Shown: piece by piece, positions 51,802 to 60,440 of the stretch | Numbering within the stretch: position 1 is the first letter of the stretch | Layout: the number at the start of each line of letters is the position of its first letter | Assembly: GCA_902766095.1 (NCBI GenBank) | Contig: CACXCN010000028.1 | Span: forward strand, 1 to 64,000 | From: an uncultured Selenomonas sp. | GTDB taxonomy: Bacteria; Bacillota; Negativicutes; Selenomonadales; Selenomonadaceae | DNA length: 64,000 nt | Direction of reading: 5' to 3' | The notes under the pieces: generated by a model | What the model saw: only the letters and a program-made list of their open reading frames with translations | What the model was told of the DNA's origin: nothing | Database searches by the model: none | Made by a program: the position numbers and the translations under genes

Positions 51802-53032
51802 GGAGATAACCGCTGTCTACGCTGATGAGGACGGCAACATCCTCGATGCACCGGGTCTGACGGGGCTCGGCCGCGTGGGCGCGCGCAATGTCGAGCTCCG
51901 TCCGGACGACCTCATACCGCTGCCGGACAGCGCCGACCTCATGTTGCTGCCCGACCATCAGGCCGTCGGGCTGACGGAGGACGGGGAACTGCTGCCAATC
52001 GCCGGTGAGGCTGTGGCCGCCATACTGCCAGCCGGATATACGCGTACGCATCTACCGGCCTATGTGCGCGATGATGAGGCGGAGCGGCTGCCGCTCTATG
52101 GCTATACGGCAGTGGTCGTCTATCATGACGAGCTCTGCTGTGCGGCCATCTATACGGATGAGAATGACAAATGGGATCCGGTACATTACAATACGCCGGA
52201 GCTGAAGAAGCTCGTCAAGCGCACGCAGAAGGATCTGCCGCATAACCGCATCGTCGAGCAGGTCGCCGGCTGCTCGCTGAACTGGCACTGCTGCACGGCG
52301 CAGAACCTCTTTTATCGGCGCTGGGAATGCGGCATACCGACATCGCCGGTCTGCAATGCGAACTGCTTCGGCTGCATATCGCTGCAGCCGGCCGAGTGCT
52401 GCCCGTCGCCGCAGGAGCGCATCAAGTTCCGCCCGACGCCGGAGGAGATCGCCGAGGTCGGCATCTATCACCTTTCGGTGGCGCCGGACGGCATCGTCAG
52501 CTTCGGTCAGGGTTGCGAGGGCGAGCCGACGCTCGCCGCTGATAATATAGCTGCCGGCATCAAGCTCATCCGGGCGAAGACGAAAAAGGGCCAGATCAAC
52601 ATGAATTCCAACGTCGGCTATACGCCCGGCGTGCAGAAGATTGTCGATGCCGGGCTCGATTCCCTGCGCTGCTCGATCATCAGCGCGCGGCCCGAGAGCT
52701 ATGATGCGTACTATCGGGCCAGCTATCGGCTCGATAACGTCAAGGAGTCCATCCGCTATGCGCTGGACAAGGGGGTATACGTGTCGCTGAACCTGCTCTA
52801 TTTCCCAGGTTTCAACGATCGTCCGGAGGAGCTGGCAGCCTGGCAGGAATTCTTCCGCGAGCTGCCGGTGCAGATGATCCAGGTGCGCAACCTCAATATC
52901 GACCCGGATGCCTTCCTCGCAATCATGCCGCCGGAGACCGAGCCGCCGGTCGGCACGAAGAAGTTTCTGCAGGTACTGCATCAGGAATTCCCGCAGCTCG
53001 TCATCGGCAGCTTCTCGCATTACGTGGAATAA
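51794..53032 (+). CDS. Radical SAM protein with Cys-rich segment
   Basis: A 412-residue radical SAM enzyme. The iron-sulfur motif is CNANCFGC (CX3CX2C) at about residues 198-205. Between residues 170 and 220 there are nine cysteines in all, including HCC and AECC pairs, which suggests an additional cluster. An N-terminal domain of about 150 residues without recognised motifs precedes it. LRCSIISARPESYDAYYR and LLYFPGFNDRPEE are barrel segments. ATG 51794 follows AAAGGAGG and overlaps pth. The reaction is unknown. Confidence 0.8.
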   Translation: MSEEITAVYADEDGNILDAPGLTGLGRVGARNVELRPDDLIPLPDSADLMLLPDHQAVGLTEDGELLPIAGEAVAAILPAGYTRTHLPAYVRDDEAERLPLYGYTAVVVYHDELCCAAIYTDENDKWDPVHYNTPELKKLVKRTQKDLPHNRIVEQVAGCSLNWHCCTAQNLFYRRWECGIPTSPVCNANCFGCISLQPAECCPSPQERIKFRPTPEEIAEVGIYHLSVAPDGIVSFGQGCEGEPTLAADNIAAGIKLIRAKTKKGQINMNSNVGYTPGVQKIVDAGLDSLRCSIISARPESYDAYYRASYRLDNVKESIRYALDKGVYVSLNLLYFPGFNDRPEELAAWQEFFRELPVQMIQVRNLNIDPDAFLAIMPPETEPPVGTKKFLQVLHQEFPQLVIGSFSHYVE

Positions 53033-53054
53033 AAGCAGCACTTTTACACTTTAG

Positions 53055-53086
53055 TTGCAGAAAACAGTATTATAATGATATACTGT
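53055..53086 (+). promoter_or_regulatory. Promoter with overlapping dyad upstream of the AcoR-like gene
   Basis: TTGCAG (53055-53060) and TATACT (53079-53084) are 18 bases apart. The inverted repeat ACAGTAT (53064-53070) and ATACTGT (53080-53086) covers the spacer and -10, the position expected for an operator. The remaining 150-base leader has a small CCTGCC/GGCAGG hairpin near 53116-53137 but no gene. Confidence 0.5.
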
Positions 53087-53238
53087 AACTATGTATGTAG
53101 TTCGGCAAAAGCTATCCTGCCGGCCGTTGCGGGCAGGACGTTCTACAATGATAAAGTGTTTGCAGGCCGGGCCGGCTGGGATGGGGGAGTATATCCGGCA
53201 TTGATCAGCCCGGTCATACGAGAAGGATGGATGATTAG

Positions 53239-55197
53239 ATGATACGAGAACATAGGAGCCGCGAGAAGCTCGAGGCTTACTATAAGCTGTTCATGGAAAA
53301 GGGTATACTGGACGCCAATCTGCACCCGTGGGTGGCGGAATCATGGCAGCGTTGCCGGGAAATGGGCGTGGGCAGCGAGACCATGGATACGTCGCATCGT
53401 CTGGCTCCTGAGGTATTCCGGACTTTGCAGAACAGCAACCGCGAGGCCATCGATTATCTGAGCGGGCTTTGCGAGGATATCCGGGAATTCTTCCAGGAAT
53501 ACAATCTGTCGCTGCTCCTCGTGACGGCCGATGGCGTCGTGCTGCGCAGCTATTCCCTGCCTTTCTACCAGATGACGCCGGGAGAGATCGAGGGCGTCCA
53601 TGTCGGCGAGGCTGAGGTCGGTACCTCGAGCATCTGCGTGGCGGCCCGGCACAAGGCACCGTTCTGGATGTTCGGTCCGGAGATGTGGGTCAAGGAATGC
53701 CAGCTCGGCGATGCCTGCTCGGCACCGGTCATGGTGAATGGCGAGATGACCTATATCATTACGCTCGTCTCCATGGAGCAGGTATCCATGCCGCAGGATG
53801 CCGTCATATCGCTGCTGTTCACGATGCGTAAGGCGCTCGAGAAGCATCTGAGCGAGGTGCAGCGCCTGCGGGCCGAGGAGGCCATACTCGATGTGAGTCC
53901 GTTCGCTGTCTACCATGTCCTGCCGGGCGGAGAGGTCGCCTATGCCAACAAGCTCGGGCAGGAGCGCCTGCAGAGCATATCGCCGCAGGACAAGGCGGAC
54001 AAAAAGCACCCGGCAGCTGAATCTGGCGAGGCGCAGGAGGCGCCGAAGGCAGCCAATCTGAACGATGTCATCATGAACTACCGCCATACGCCGGTATACA
54101 AGGGATTCCGCGGGGTACCGTCCTACAATAAGGAAGTCACCTGGATCACGCCGCAGAAGACGTATGAGGATATCACGACCGTCGTGCCGCTCGAACGCGA
54201 TGATGAGCAGGTCGTGCGCAGCGTCGCGGTCATATCCATGCCCATCGAGGATCTGCGGACGCTCGTCGCCCATGCGGCCGGCTATACGGCGAAGTACAGC
54301 CTGAGCTCCATGGTCGGTGAGGGGACGACATTCGCGAGCGTGCGCTCGAAGGCAGCCCGCGTGGCCCGCAACAAGAATCACGTCCTGATCCAGGGGGAGG
54401 CCGGTACGGGCAAGCAGCGCATGGCTCATGGCATCCATCAGGCCAGTGCCCGCGCGGCCGGCCCGCTGATCACCATGCACTGTGGCGGCACGACGGCCGA
54501 GCTCCTCGAGCAGGAACTGTTCGGCATACGCGTGAATTCCGAAGTCAGCCATCAGGGCAAGCTCGAGCTGGCCTCGGGCGGTACGCTGTTCCTTGACGAA
54601 ATAGAGAAAATACCGCGGGAAACGGCCGTGCGCTTGGCCCAGTATCTGAAGCAGGGATATTCGTTCCGCATCGGTGAGCCGGCCACGAAGCGGCCCATCG
54701 ATGTGCGCGTCATCGCGGCCTGCGACAGCGATCTGAAGCGGCTGACCGACCGCGGTCTGTTCGCCCGGGAGCTGTTCGAGCTCGTATCGAAGAGCACCAT
54801 CCGCGTGCCAGCTCTGCGCAGCCGCCGCGAGGATATACCGGCCATAGCCAACCACATCATGCTCGAGCTCGGTCAGCAGCATCAGATGCAGCCGAAGAAG
54901 CTCCTGCCGGAGACGCTCGATATGCTGAAGCGCTATGACTGGCCGGGCAATATCAAGCAGCTGCAGGGCGTGCTCGAGTATGCGTTTTTCAATACCGAGG
55001 GCAATACGGTCGCTCCGGCGGATATCAGTCTCATGGGCGATGTGAAGCCGGATAACAAGTGGAAAGAGGATAAAGAGGTATTCATGAAGGCATGGCAGGC
55101 TGCGGGCGGCAATGTGAGCCGTCTGGCCAATCTGCTGAATGTCAGCCGCGTTACCCTTTACCGCTATCTGAAGAAGTTTGATATGACGAGAAAGTGA
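53239..55197 (+). CDS. AcoR-like AAA+ regulator lacking the GAFTGA loop
   Basis: A 652-residue regulator with an N-terminal AcoR/GAF-type sensor (HPWVAESWQRCREMG onward), a PAS-like middle, an AAA+ module and a Fis-type helix-turn-helix (GGNVSRLANLLNVSRVTLYRY). Walker A is GEAGTGKQ (about 386-393) and Walker B GGTLFLDEI. Between them ELFGIRVNSEVSHQGKLELA takes the place of the segment that normally contains GAFTGA, so the sigma-54 contact loop is missing. It may act as a sigma-70 regulator like TyrR, or be inactive as an enhancer-binding activator. Followed after 22 bases by trmB. Confidence 0.85.
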   Translation: MIREHRSREKLEAYYKLFMEKGILDANLHPWVAESWQRCREMGVGSETMDTSHRLAPEVFRTLQNSNREAIDYLSGLCEDIREFFQEYNLSLLLVTADGVVLRSYSLPFYQMTPGEIEGVHVGEAEVGTSSICVAARHKAPFWMFGPEMWVKECQLGDACSAPVMVNGEMTYIITLVSMEQVSMPQDAVISLLFTMRKALEKHLSEVQRLRAEEAILDVSPFAVYHVLPGGEVAYANKLGQERLQSISPQDKADKKHPAAESGEAQEAPKAANLNDVIMNYRHTPVYKGFRGVPSYNKEVTWITPQKTYEDITTVVPLERDDEQVVRSVAVISMPIEDLRTLVAHAAGYTAKYSLSSMVGEGTTFASVRSKAARVARNKNHVLIQGEAGTGKQRMAHGIHQASARAAGPLITMHCGGTTAELLEQELFGIRVNSEVSHQGKLELASGGTLFLDEIEKIPRETAVRLAQYLKQGYSFRIGEPATKRPIDVRVIAACDSDLKRLTDRGLFARELFELVSKSTIRVPALRSRREDIPAIANHIMLELGQQHQMQPKKLLPETLDMLKRYDWPGNIKQLQGVLEYAFFNTEGNTVAPADISLMGDVKPDNKWKEDKEVFMKAWQAAGGNVSRLANLLNVSRVTLYRYLKKFDMTRK

Positions 55198-55219
55198 TTT
55201 TTGAGCAAGGAGAGATATT

Positions 55220-55876
55220 TTGCGTCTGCGCAGAAAGCCCTGGGTAGACCAGGCCATACATGATTTCGATGATTTCGTAGTGAGCCGCGATGTAGAGATG
55301 GGCGAGGAGCGTCAGGGGACCTGGCGCGAGAACTTCGGCCGGGGGCCGGAGGCCAGGCTCGAGGTCGAGCTCGGTACGGGCAAAGGAGATTTCATCAGCC
55401 AGTTGGCCGAGCTTCATCCCGATATCTGCTATATCGGCATCGAGGCCCAGCAGGATGTGCTGTATTCGGCTGCCCGCAAGGTGCGCGAGAAAGGCCTGAC
55501 GAATGTCCGGTTGCTCGTGTTCGATATCCGCAAGATCGAGGATATCTTTGCCCCGGGCGAGATCGACCGGTTCTATATCAATTTCTGCGATCCGTGGCCG
55601 AAGCTGCGTCACCACAAGCGCCGTCTGACCTATCGCGATTTTCTCGCGAAATATTCACGTCTGCTGCGCCATCCGGGCGAGCTCCATTTCAAGACGGATA
55701 ACCGCGCCCTGTTCGATTTCTCGCTCGGCGAGTTCGCGGCGATGAATCTCGAGGTGCGGGATATTTCCTATGATCTGCATGCCGAGAACCGGCCGGATAA
55801 TATCGTCACGGAGTACGAGCGGAAATTCAGCGGCTTCGGGGAGAAGATCAACCGCTGCGAGGTCATATTTGCCTGA
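55220..55876 (+). CDS. trmB: tRNA (guanine-N7-)-methyltransferase
   Basis: A 218-residue SAM-dependent enzyme that makes m7G46 in tRNA. The SAM site is EVELGTGKGDFISQLA; the family-specific box is INFCDPWPKLRHHKRRL, where Cys-Asp-Pro-Trp replaces the more usual FPDPW, and KTDN follows. The start is TTG with AAGGAGAGA upstream, five bases away. C-terminal TEYERKF is typical. Confidence 0.95.
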   Translation: MRLRRKPWVDQAIHDFDDFVVSRDVEMGEERQGTWRENFGRGPEARLEVELGTGKGDFISQLAELHPDICYIGIEAQQDVLYSAARKVREKGLTNVRLLVFDIRKIEDIFAPGEIDRFYINFCDPWPKLRHHKRRLTYRDFLAKYSRLLRHPGELHFKTDNRALFDFSLGEFAAMNLEVRDISYDLHAENRPDNIVTEYERKFSGFGEKINRCEVIFA

Positions 55877-55908
55877 GATGAATGTGTGGGAGAAGGAAGG
55901 CTGGCGGC

Positions 55909-57090
55909 ATGCGCATTATCAAGGAAGTCTGGAAGAATGACAGCGAGCCGATCATCGCTATCATGATCGTGCTGCTGGTCTTCGGTACGATAAATGTAGC
56001 GAGTGCCAGTTTCGCGCTGGGCACACAGGACTATAATGATCCGCATTTTTTTCTGCTGAGGCAGATGGTCTGGGTAGTCGTAAGCATCGGGGTGTTCCTC
56101 GTCTGCCGCAAGATTCCCTACTATAGGTGGCGGCCGATCATATTCGTCCTGTTTCTGATCGTGTCGATCGCTCTCGTACTCGTACTCTTCATCGGACCGG
56201 CGGTCAATGGCAGTCAGCGCTGGATCATCGCGGGCCCGCTGAGTTTTCAGCCGTCAGAGCTCGCGAAGCTGCTGTCGATCATGATGGCTGCAGCGTCACT
56301 GTCGTCGTATATGAGGCGTAACAAGCCGGCCTCCATATTCAATGGCCAGTTTGTCCTGATCGCTGTAATGGCAGCTCTCACGGAGCGCGAGCCGGATCTC
56401 GGCACCGCTGTCGTCATATGTGTGGTGCCGTTGCTCATGGCCGTCATCGTGGGGCTGCGGCGTTGGATACTGATATTCCTAGGGGCCGCAGGGGCAGTGT
56501 TGTTCGCGCTCGTGGTCATATCGCAGCCGTATCGTCTCGAGCGAGTCATGGTCATGCTCAATCCGGAAGCTTATGCCCAGGATGAGGGGTTCCAAATCAT
56601 GCAGTCGCTGGCGACCATCGGCTCGGGCGGATTGTTCGGCATGGGGCTCGGCGATGGGGTCAGTAAGTATTTCTATCTGCCGGAGGCACATACCGATTTC
56701 GCGTTTGCCATATTCTGTCAGGAGCATGGCTTTGTCGGTGCCCTGCTTGTCCTGGCGTTGTTCGCATTCCTGACGCTGCTGATCGCCAAGGTGGCGGCCA
56801 AGGCCCGTGACGAGTTCGGCCAGGTGCTGGCGCTCGGCATCATGCTGCTCATCATGGGGCAGGCCATCGTCAACCTGCTGATGGTGGCAGGCTTCTGTCC
56901 GGTGGTCGGTGTGCCGCTGCCGTTCATCAGCTACGGCGGCTCGTCGCTGCTCGTGACGATGGCGGCGATCGGCATCGTCGTGAATATCAGCGATGTCGCC
57001 AACGCGGACAGGCATCGCAATCCGGAAAACACGCCTCCGCAGGAGGGGGAGCGGCGCACTGATATGGAGCGCATAGAGAAGACAGCCTGA
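55909..57090 (+). CDS. FtsW/RodA/SpoVE family peptidoglycan glycosyltransferase
   Basis: A 393-residue SEDS protein with about ten spans. Signature regions: GSQRWIIAGPLSFQPSELAK, LTEREPDLGTAVVI and PLPFISYGGSSLLVTMAAIG. SEDS proteins polymerise glycan strands with class B PBPs. The form of the last box favours FtsW, but no partner PBP gene is nearby to decide. ATG 55909 follows AAGGAAGG at eight bases. The C-terminal tail is hydrophilic. It ends 15 bases before repeat copy C. Confidence 0.9.
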   Translation: MRIIKEVWKNDSEPIIAIMIVLLVFGTINVASASFALGTQDYNDPHFFLLRQMVWVVVSIGVFLVCRKIPYYRWRPIIFVLFLIVSIALVLVLFIGPAVNGSQRWIIAGPLSFQPSELAKLLSIMMAAASLSSYMRRNKPASIFNGQFVLIAVMAALTEREPDLGTAVVICVVPLLMAVIVGLRRWILIFLGAAGAVLFALVVISQPYRLERVMVMLNPEAYAQDEGFQIMQSLATIGSGGLFGMGLGDGVSKYFYLPEAHTDFAFAIFCQEHGFVGALLVLALFAFLTLLIAKVAAKARDEFGQVLALGIMLLIMGQAIVNLLMVAGFCPVVGVPLPFISYGGSSLLVTMAAIGIVVNISDVANADRHRNPENTPPQEGERRTDMERIEKTA

Positions 57091-57105
57091 GGCCGATATA
57101 AAGAA

Positions 57106-57204
57106 GGGGCTGTAACGAAAATACGATATCGTCATGCCTGCCGCTGCCTTCGCATAGCAATTGTCTGCATCTCAGGTAATGGCAGGTATTTTCGTTACAG
57201 CCCT
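57106..57204. repeat. Internally deleted palindromic repeat, copy C
   Basis: A 99-base relative of copy B. Inverted ends GGGCTGTAACGAAAATAC (57107-57124) and its complement (57186-57203) are perfect over 18 bp, and the inner flank has ACGATATCGT. It joins the left 30 bases of the element directly to the right 70 at a CATGCCT sequence. A T tract after the right end makes it a likely terminator between the convergent FtsW/RodA and folate genes. Confidence 0.88.
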
Positions 57205-57211
57205 TTTCGCT

Positions 57212-58216
57212 TTATATGTTGGTGGGAGCTTGCTGGCGGATATAGTGATCATAGGCATAGGCCGGATCACTGGCGGGGCCCGGCTTGATTTCCCGCTGTT
57301 CGAAGCCATCGAGCGGTGGCAGGAAGCGGTCGGCTTTTCTCTCTGCGGCTACTCTCGTCAGCCATATATCGTCCGTATACGGCAGCAGGAGCCGGTATAT
57401 CTCGGCTCCGCCTATGACCCAGGCTCGTTGGCCGGGGCGCTGGATCTCGAACAGTCTGGCGCGCAGCTCAGACAGATCGCGGCAGGCAATGAAGCCCTGC
57501 GGATCATGATGGCGCGTGAGGACGATATTGTCGCGCTCGAGCAGGGGGCGGCGGCCCGGCAGGCTGGCGTAGGTGCCATAGCCCATGATGACGATGCCGC
57601 CGGTTGTCTTCGCACGGAAGAAAGCCAGGTCGTCCGGCAGGTCGAAGAGCAGCTGTCCCTGATAGCTGAGTCCGTCATGGGCATCGACGCAGGCGATCAG
57701 GCTCAGCGGCTGCGGCAGGGGGACGTCTGCCGCCAGGCGCATGGTGGCACGATCCGCGGCGACTGCCGGTTCTGACAGCCAGCTGCAGATGGGACGGCCG
57801 GCGATGCATAGTTCCGGCGCGAGCTCGGCGAGCGGTACGAGTACGAATGCCCGCTGGGTGAGGTAGGGATGGGGGAGCTGCAGCTCCGGCGTCTGCCATT
57901 CGACAGAGCCGGCATAGACGAGGTCGATGTCGATGGTGCGGGCTCCCCAATGTTCATGGCGCACGCGGCCCAGGCGCTGTTCGATGGATTGCAGGGCGCG
58001 GAGCAGGTCGGGCGGCGGCAACGTCGTCCGGACGGCAGCCGCCGCGTTTATGAATGCGGGCTGGTCCGTTTTGCCCCAGGGCTCTGTCAAATAAAAGGAC
58101 GAGACCTGGATAAGGCTCGTCCTCGGAATCTGCGTTATGGAGCGCAGCGCCTGGCGCAGGCTCTCAGCCCGGTCACCAAGGTTGGCGCCGAGACTCAGGT
58201 AACAAATATAGCTCAT
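57212..58216 (-). CDS. folK: FolK-dihydrofolate reductase fusion
   Basis: A 334-residue bifunctional protein. Residues 1 to about 155 are HPPK (FolK): SLGANLGDRAESL, then LGRVRHEHWGARTIDIDLVY with the conserved Arg and Asp residues and LPHPYLTQRAFVL. From about residue 168 a DHFR domain follows: LSLIACVDAHDGLSYQG, LPDDLAFFRAKTTG, VIMGYGTYASLPGR, NIVLTR and AWVIGGAEIYR. The usual LPW of DHFR is LLF here. The protein would pyrophosphorylate hydroxymethylpterin and reduce dihydrofolate. It overlaps folB by four bases. Confidence 0.9.
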   Translation of the reverse strand: MSYICYLSLGANLGDRAESLRQALRSITQIPRTSLIQVSSFYLTEPWGKTDQPAFINAAAAVRTTLPPPDLLRALQSIEQRLGRVRHEHWGARTIDIDLVYAGSVEWQTPELQLPHPYLTQRAFVLVPLAELAPELCIAGRPICSWLSEPAVAADRATMRLAADVPLPQPLSLIACVDAHDGLSYQGQLLFDLPDDLAFFRAKTTGGIVIMGYGTYASLPGRRPLLERDNIVLTRHHDPQGFIACRDLSELRARLFEIQRPGQRAWVIGGAEIYRLLLPYTDDIWLTRVAAERKADRFLPPLDGFEQREIKPGPASDPAYAYDHYIRQQAPTNI

Positions 58217-58581
58217 GATTGTTCACGCTCACGGGTTATGGTCACAGATATGTCACGGAAATGCTCCGGTATGGGGGAAGCCGGCTTGTGCAGGGTCAGC
58301 GTGACACGCTGTACAAGCGGATAGCTGGCCAGCAGCCAGGTCGCAGCGTCCTCAGCTGCGGCTTCTATGAGCTTGTGCGTCGTGCTTTCCACCGCATGAC
58401 GCAGTCCGGTCATGATGGCGGCGTAGTCTGCCGTCTGCTCGATGTCATCCGAGCAGCCAGCGGCATGCAGATCGAGCTCCATCATGGCATCGATCGTGAA
58501 GCGCTGGCCCAGCTCGTTCTCCGCTGCGCTGCAGCCATGATAGCCGAAGCATTCGAGGCCAGTTATAGATATCTTGTCCAC
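58213..58581 (-). CDS. folB: Dihydroneopterin aldolase
   Basis: A 122-residue enzyme of folate synthesis. Family residues: LECFGYHGCSAAENELGQRF (catalytic Glu and substrate Gly-Tyr-His) and KLIEAAAEDAA, then the LTLHKPASPI strand with the active Lys. The start is GTG preceded by GGAAAGGAA. It lies between folK-DHFR (overlapping) and folP in a compact folate operon. Confidence 0.93.
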   Translation of the reverse strand: MDKISITGLECFGYHGCSAAENELGQRFTIDAMMELDLHAAGCSDDIEQTADYAAIMTGLRHAVESTTHKLIEAAAEDAATWLLASYPLVQRVTLTLHKPASPIPEHFRDISVTITREREQS

Positions 58582-58637
58582 TTGTATTCCTTTCCCTGCA
58601 GCCGGATTCCTACCGGTTTTATGATCCGGCCAGTGAT

Positions 58638-59486
58638 TCAGTCAGCTTGCAGTATGGCATCAGCCATGCGGCACATGCGCACGATAGGCTTCACGTCGTG
58701 TACCCGCACGATGTCAGCTCCGGCAGCAATGCCGAGCACGCAGGTGGCACCGGTGGCCTCGGCACGCTCGCCGACCGGCAGTCCCAGGGTGTCGCCGATA
58801 TAGCGCTTGCGGCTGGCCGCGAGCAGCCAGGGATATTCCTGGCCATCCAGACAGCGCAGCTCGCCCTGATGGCGCAGCACATGGAGATTCTGGGCCGTAT
58901 CCTTGCCGAATCCGATACCGGGGTCGAGGATGATGGCGCTGCGGTCTATGCCGGCCTTGTCAGCGATCTCCACAGAGCGGGCGAAGAAGGCGCGCATGGA
59001 GTCCAGTATATCCCTCGGATAATCGGTGCCGGTCTGGTTGTGCATGACGATGACGGGCAGACCGTAGCGGGCGGCGACCGCTGCCATGGCGCCCGCGGGC
59101 TCGCCTGCGTACTGCAGACCCCATATATCGTTCAGAATATGGGCGCCGAGGGCCGCTGCCCGGTCGGCCGTCTCCGCATGATAGGTATCTACCGATATCG
59201 GCACGGGGCAGGCCGGCAACAGCTCCCGGAGCAGGGGCAGCAGACGTGCCTGTTCTTCTTCGGGTGTCAGGCTGGCGGAGCCGGGACGTGTAGACTCAGC
59301 ACCGACATCGATGATGTCTGCTCCGTCGTCGACCATCTGCCGCATATGCGACAGGGCCTTGTCAATCGTATTCCAGCGGCCACCGTCCGAGAAGGAGTCC
59401 GGCGTGTAGTTCAGTATGCCCATGACGAGCGTGCGCTGACCGATGTCCAGCGTCTTGCCATCATGGAATTCATAGTGACGTTTCAT
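58638..59486 (-). CDS. folP: Dihydropteroate synthase
   Basis: A 282-residue TIM-barrel enzyme joining pABA to dihydropterin diphosphate; the sulfonamide target. Motifs: MGILNYTPDSFSDGG, DIIDVGAESTRPGS, IVMHNQTGTDYP, DPGIGFGKD and AASRKRYIGD. ATG 59486 overlaps the preceding stop by four bases and has AAGGGC upstream; the frame continues upstream inside the neighbouring gene. Confidence 0.96.
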   Translation of the reverse strand: MKRHYEFHDGKTLDIGQRTLVMGILNYTPDSFSDGGRWNTIDKALSHMRQMVDDGADIIDVGAESTRPGSASLTPEEEQARLLPLLRELLPACPVPISVDTYHAETADRAAALGAHILNDIWGLQYAGEPAGAMAAVAARYGLPVIVMHNQTGTDYPRDILDSMRAFFARSVEIADKAGIDRSAIILDPGIGFGKDTAQNLHVLRHQGELRCLDGQEYPWLLAASRKRYIGDTLGLPVGERAEATGATCVLGIAAGADIVRVHDVKPIVRMCRMADAILQAD

Positions 59487-59938
59487 TTTTTGCCCTTGCG
59501 TTCCTTTGCTCTTTCCTTGGCGGCTTTCTCGCGTGCCTTTATCCGGTCGTCGATTTTTTTCTCCTGCTGATATTTCGCATAGTCGACACCCATGCTGGCC
59601 AGTTTGTGCTTGAACGACATCATCGGATGACGCAGCCACATGCGCTTGCGGGTGCTGTTCATGATCGTCAGGAAATCGCGCGTCGGCTTCGGGCCGAAGC
59701 ATGGACGATCACAGCGGTCGCAGATCGGTTTCGTTATGCCGTAGGGGCAGCGGTTCATATGCGTCATGACGGTGGCGAGCAGAGCGGTGCATTTCGGGCA
59801 GAGCTTCTCACCGGATGTGCCATGATGAGCATGGCAGTAAAGAGTGAATGTCTTCTTGATGGACGCTTTCTCTTTAGGGATGTTGTTCTTTATCGGCTGC
59901 TGCTTGCGTTTGGGCATGAAGCGGGAAAAAATGCTCAC
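59483..59938 (-). CDS. Nitrous-oxide-stimulated promoter family zinc protein
   Basis: A 151-residue protein of the family named from a nitrous-oxide-stimulated promoter region (PF11756-like). Four pairs of cysteines are arranged LCPKCTALL, NRCPYG, CDRCDRPCF, and the C-terminal half has the typical RKRMWLRHPMMSFKH. The tail is very Lys/Glu-rich. GTG 59938 starts the frame; ATG 59917 is an alternative. First gene of the minus-strand folate operon; function unknown, zinc binding inferred. Confidence 0.8.
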   Translation of the reverse strand: MSIFSRFMPKRKQQPIKNNIPKEKASIKKTFTLYCHAHHGTSGEKLCPKCTALLATVMTHMNRCPYGITKPICDRCDRPCFGPKPTRDFLTIMNSTRKRMWLRHPMMSFKHKLASMGVDYAKYQQEKKIDDRIKAREKAAKERAKERKGKK

Positions 59939-60144
59939 TTACTATTCAGCTTCCTTTCTAATCTACATGTATACCATCCTATTGTAAATGCATTTGCGAA
60001 TAAAAGCAAGCTGGCAAGTTGACTTTACCAGGACTAGCGAGTAAAATTTATAGTGTAGGTGTATATTTGGGGGCGAATGGCAGCTGTATCCGGGCAGAGC
60101 CGGAGCCGTCCCCTTCAGGATTCAGCTTGTCAGGAGTGTAGTGG

Positions 60145-60348
60145 ATGAATTTCATGCAGAAGCATGGTCGTGTGATAGGCAACGTTGCGGTTGCAGTCTT
60201 GGTGATATTGGCGGTCTACGCCAAGGTCTCAGGTGAGGACAAAGGGACATCGCCGCTGTTCGGACATGGTGACAGTACCCTGATCGTAGGGGCATTGGTG
60301 GTATTCGTCGTGATGGCCTGGATTATCGGCAGAGCACAGAAGCGGTGA
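60145..60348 (+). CDS. Small two-span membrane protein
   Basis: A 67-residue protein with two hydrophobic spans (VIGNVAVAVLVILAVYA and LIVGALVVFVVMAWIIG) joined by a polar loop (SGEDKGTSPLFGHGD), and a basic C-terminus. CAGGAG precedes the ATG. No family recognised. It lies between the folate operon and the kinase gene and may be read with the latter. Confidence 0.6.
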   Translation: MNFMQKHGRVIGNVAVAVLVILAVYAKVSGEDKGTSPLFGHGDSTLIVGALVVFVVMAWIIGRAQKR

Positions 60349-60440
60349 GCTGTACGGAGCCTTGTCTGCTGGCAGGGCAATCGTGTTAAAATATCTTAAT
60401 GGAATAGAATCAGCTGATAAGCAGAGAGGCTGTGTATCAT

